Under the pieces are notes generated by a model. That model had not been told where the DNA came from, made no database searches, and worked only from the letters and a program-made list of their open reading frames with translations. Source: Motiliproteus sp036960175 (GTDB lineage: Bacteria > Pseudomonadota > Gammaproteobacteria > Pseudomonadales > Balneatricaceae). From it: DNA of 64,000 nucleotides. The position numbers and the translations under genes were made by a program. How positions within the stretch are numbered: position 1 is the first letter of the stretch; every line of letters starts with the position of its first letter. The stretch spans positions 1-64,000 of the forward strand of contig JBALWH010000008.1 of NCBI GenBank assembly GCA_036960175.1, in the 5' to 3' direction. Shown in pieces: positions 63,593 through 64,000 of the stretch.

Positions 63593-64000
63593 ATGCCAGT
63601 AAACTTTAACGGCTTAAAAGGATTTAATGGCCACCTGCTGGCATTGCTGGCAGGCTTAATCGCGCCCTTAGGCTTCGCTCCGTTCCAATACTGGGCAGTT
63701 TCTGTCCTGTCCTGCCTGCTATTCCTTTACTCCCTGGCCAACACTGATATAAAAACGGCCAGCTTCCGTGGCTGGCTTTACGGTGTTGGTTTTTTTGGCG
63801 CAGGCGTATCCTGGGTTTACGTTAGCATCAATCAGTTTGGTCACGCAGCCCCCTGGCTAGCGGGCCTATTAACGTTTATTTTTGTCTGCGCGATCGCCCC
63901 GTTTTTTGCTATACAGGCTGCGCTCTATCGACTGATTGCAGGCTCCGAAGCAGCATCACACAAATGCTATATGTGGATGGGGTTTCCCGCCGTATGGGTA
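63593..64000 (+). CDS. lnt: Apolipoprotein N-acyltransferase Lnt (3' partial)
   Basis: From the ATG at 63593 a frame of 136 codons runs off the right edge. It reads like Lnt: hydrophobic helices LLALLAGLIAPLGFAPFQYW and SVLSCLLFLYSL, then GWLYGVGFFGAGVSWVYVSI then NQFG, the conserved N-terminal Lnt segment. The enzyme adds the third acyl chain to lipoproteins in the inner membrane. It starts 4 bp after corC, the known gene order. Confidence 0.92.
   Translation, partial: MPVNFNGLKGFNGHLLALLAGLIAPLGFAPFQYWAVSVLSCLLFLYSLANTDIKTASFRGWLYGVGFFGAGVSWVYVSINQFGHAAPWLAGLLTFIFVCAIAPFFAIQAALYRLIAGSEAASHKCYMWMGFPAVWV

Noticed and set aside
1..64000. CRISPR array, tRNA, rRNA, prophage or integrase
   Set aside because: I looked for regularly spaced repeats, tRNA-like cloverleaf ends, rRNA blocks and integrase motifs and saw none; the only mobile DNA is the two small IS remnants.

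Overview
The window is a stretch of gammaproteobacterial chromosome at roughly 50% GC, almost fully coding, with no rRNA, tRNA or CRISPR array that I can see. The order sthA - nqrM/apbE/nqrFEDCBA - long-type GAPDH - mfd - csiV, followed further on by miaB-ybeZ-ybeY-corC-lnt, is the backbone order I know from Pseudomonadales and related marine gammaproteobacteria. The Na+-pumping NQR complex suggests a marine or brackish organism. I cannot name the species.

Layout. 1-4795: a periplasmic binding-protein gene with two tandem copies of the same domain, open at the left edge, translationally coupled to a hybrid histidine kinase. 4858-11915: ygiQ, a DUF3461 gene, and a moxR-DUF58-transglutaminase operon. 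12266-17550: a PilU-type ATPase, a GT87-type membrane protein lying between two insertion-sequence remnants (IS30-like on the left, IS3-like on the right), a GAF-GGDEF protein and a LuxI-like acyltransferase of the PEP-CTERM/exosortase-associated family. 17918-32921: an ATP-grasp gene, then a complete Tad/Flp pilus operon read on the minus strand from flp (32921) to tadD (19436) and probably one more membrane protein. It includes an extra AAA ATPase between tadV and rcpC. 33210-37001: a second minus-strand operon of an STT3-like GT-C membrane protein, a GT2 polyprenyl-sugar transferase and a methyltransferase. 37540: a divergent AraC-type regulator with a degenerate receiver domain.

38568-64000 is housekeeping: soluble transhydrogenase, the nqrABCDEF-apbE-nqrM operon, GAPDH, mfd, csiV, a REC-PAS-GAF-PAS-GGDEF-EAL protein, ptsP, miaB, phoH-like ybeZ, ybeY, corC and the start of lnt.

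The most interesting signal is regulatory. Three minus-strand promoters carry the same layout: two 16-bp direct repeats (core CAANAT) with a 21-bp period, then exactly 20 bp to a -10 hexamer, and no recognisable -35. They precede flp and the Tad operon (32998-33060), the GT-C/GT2/methyltransferase operon (37085-37147) and the acyltransferase gene (17651-17713). A 21-bp spaced direct repeat next to a missing -35 is how AraC-family activators bind, and an AraC-family gene lies beside one of the sites. I infer a regulon joining a Flp pilus, a sugar-transfer pathway and an acyl-transfer enzyme, perhaps a co-expressed, decorated adhesive surface.
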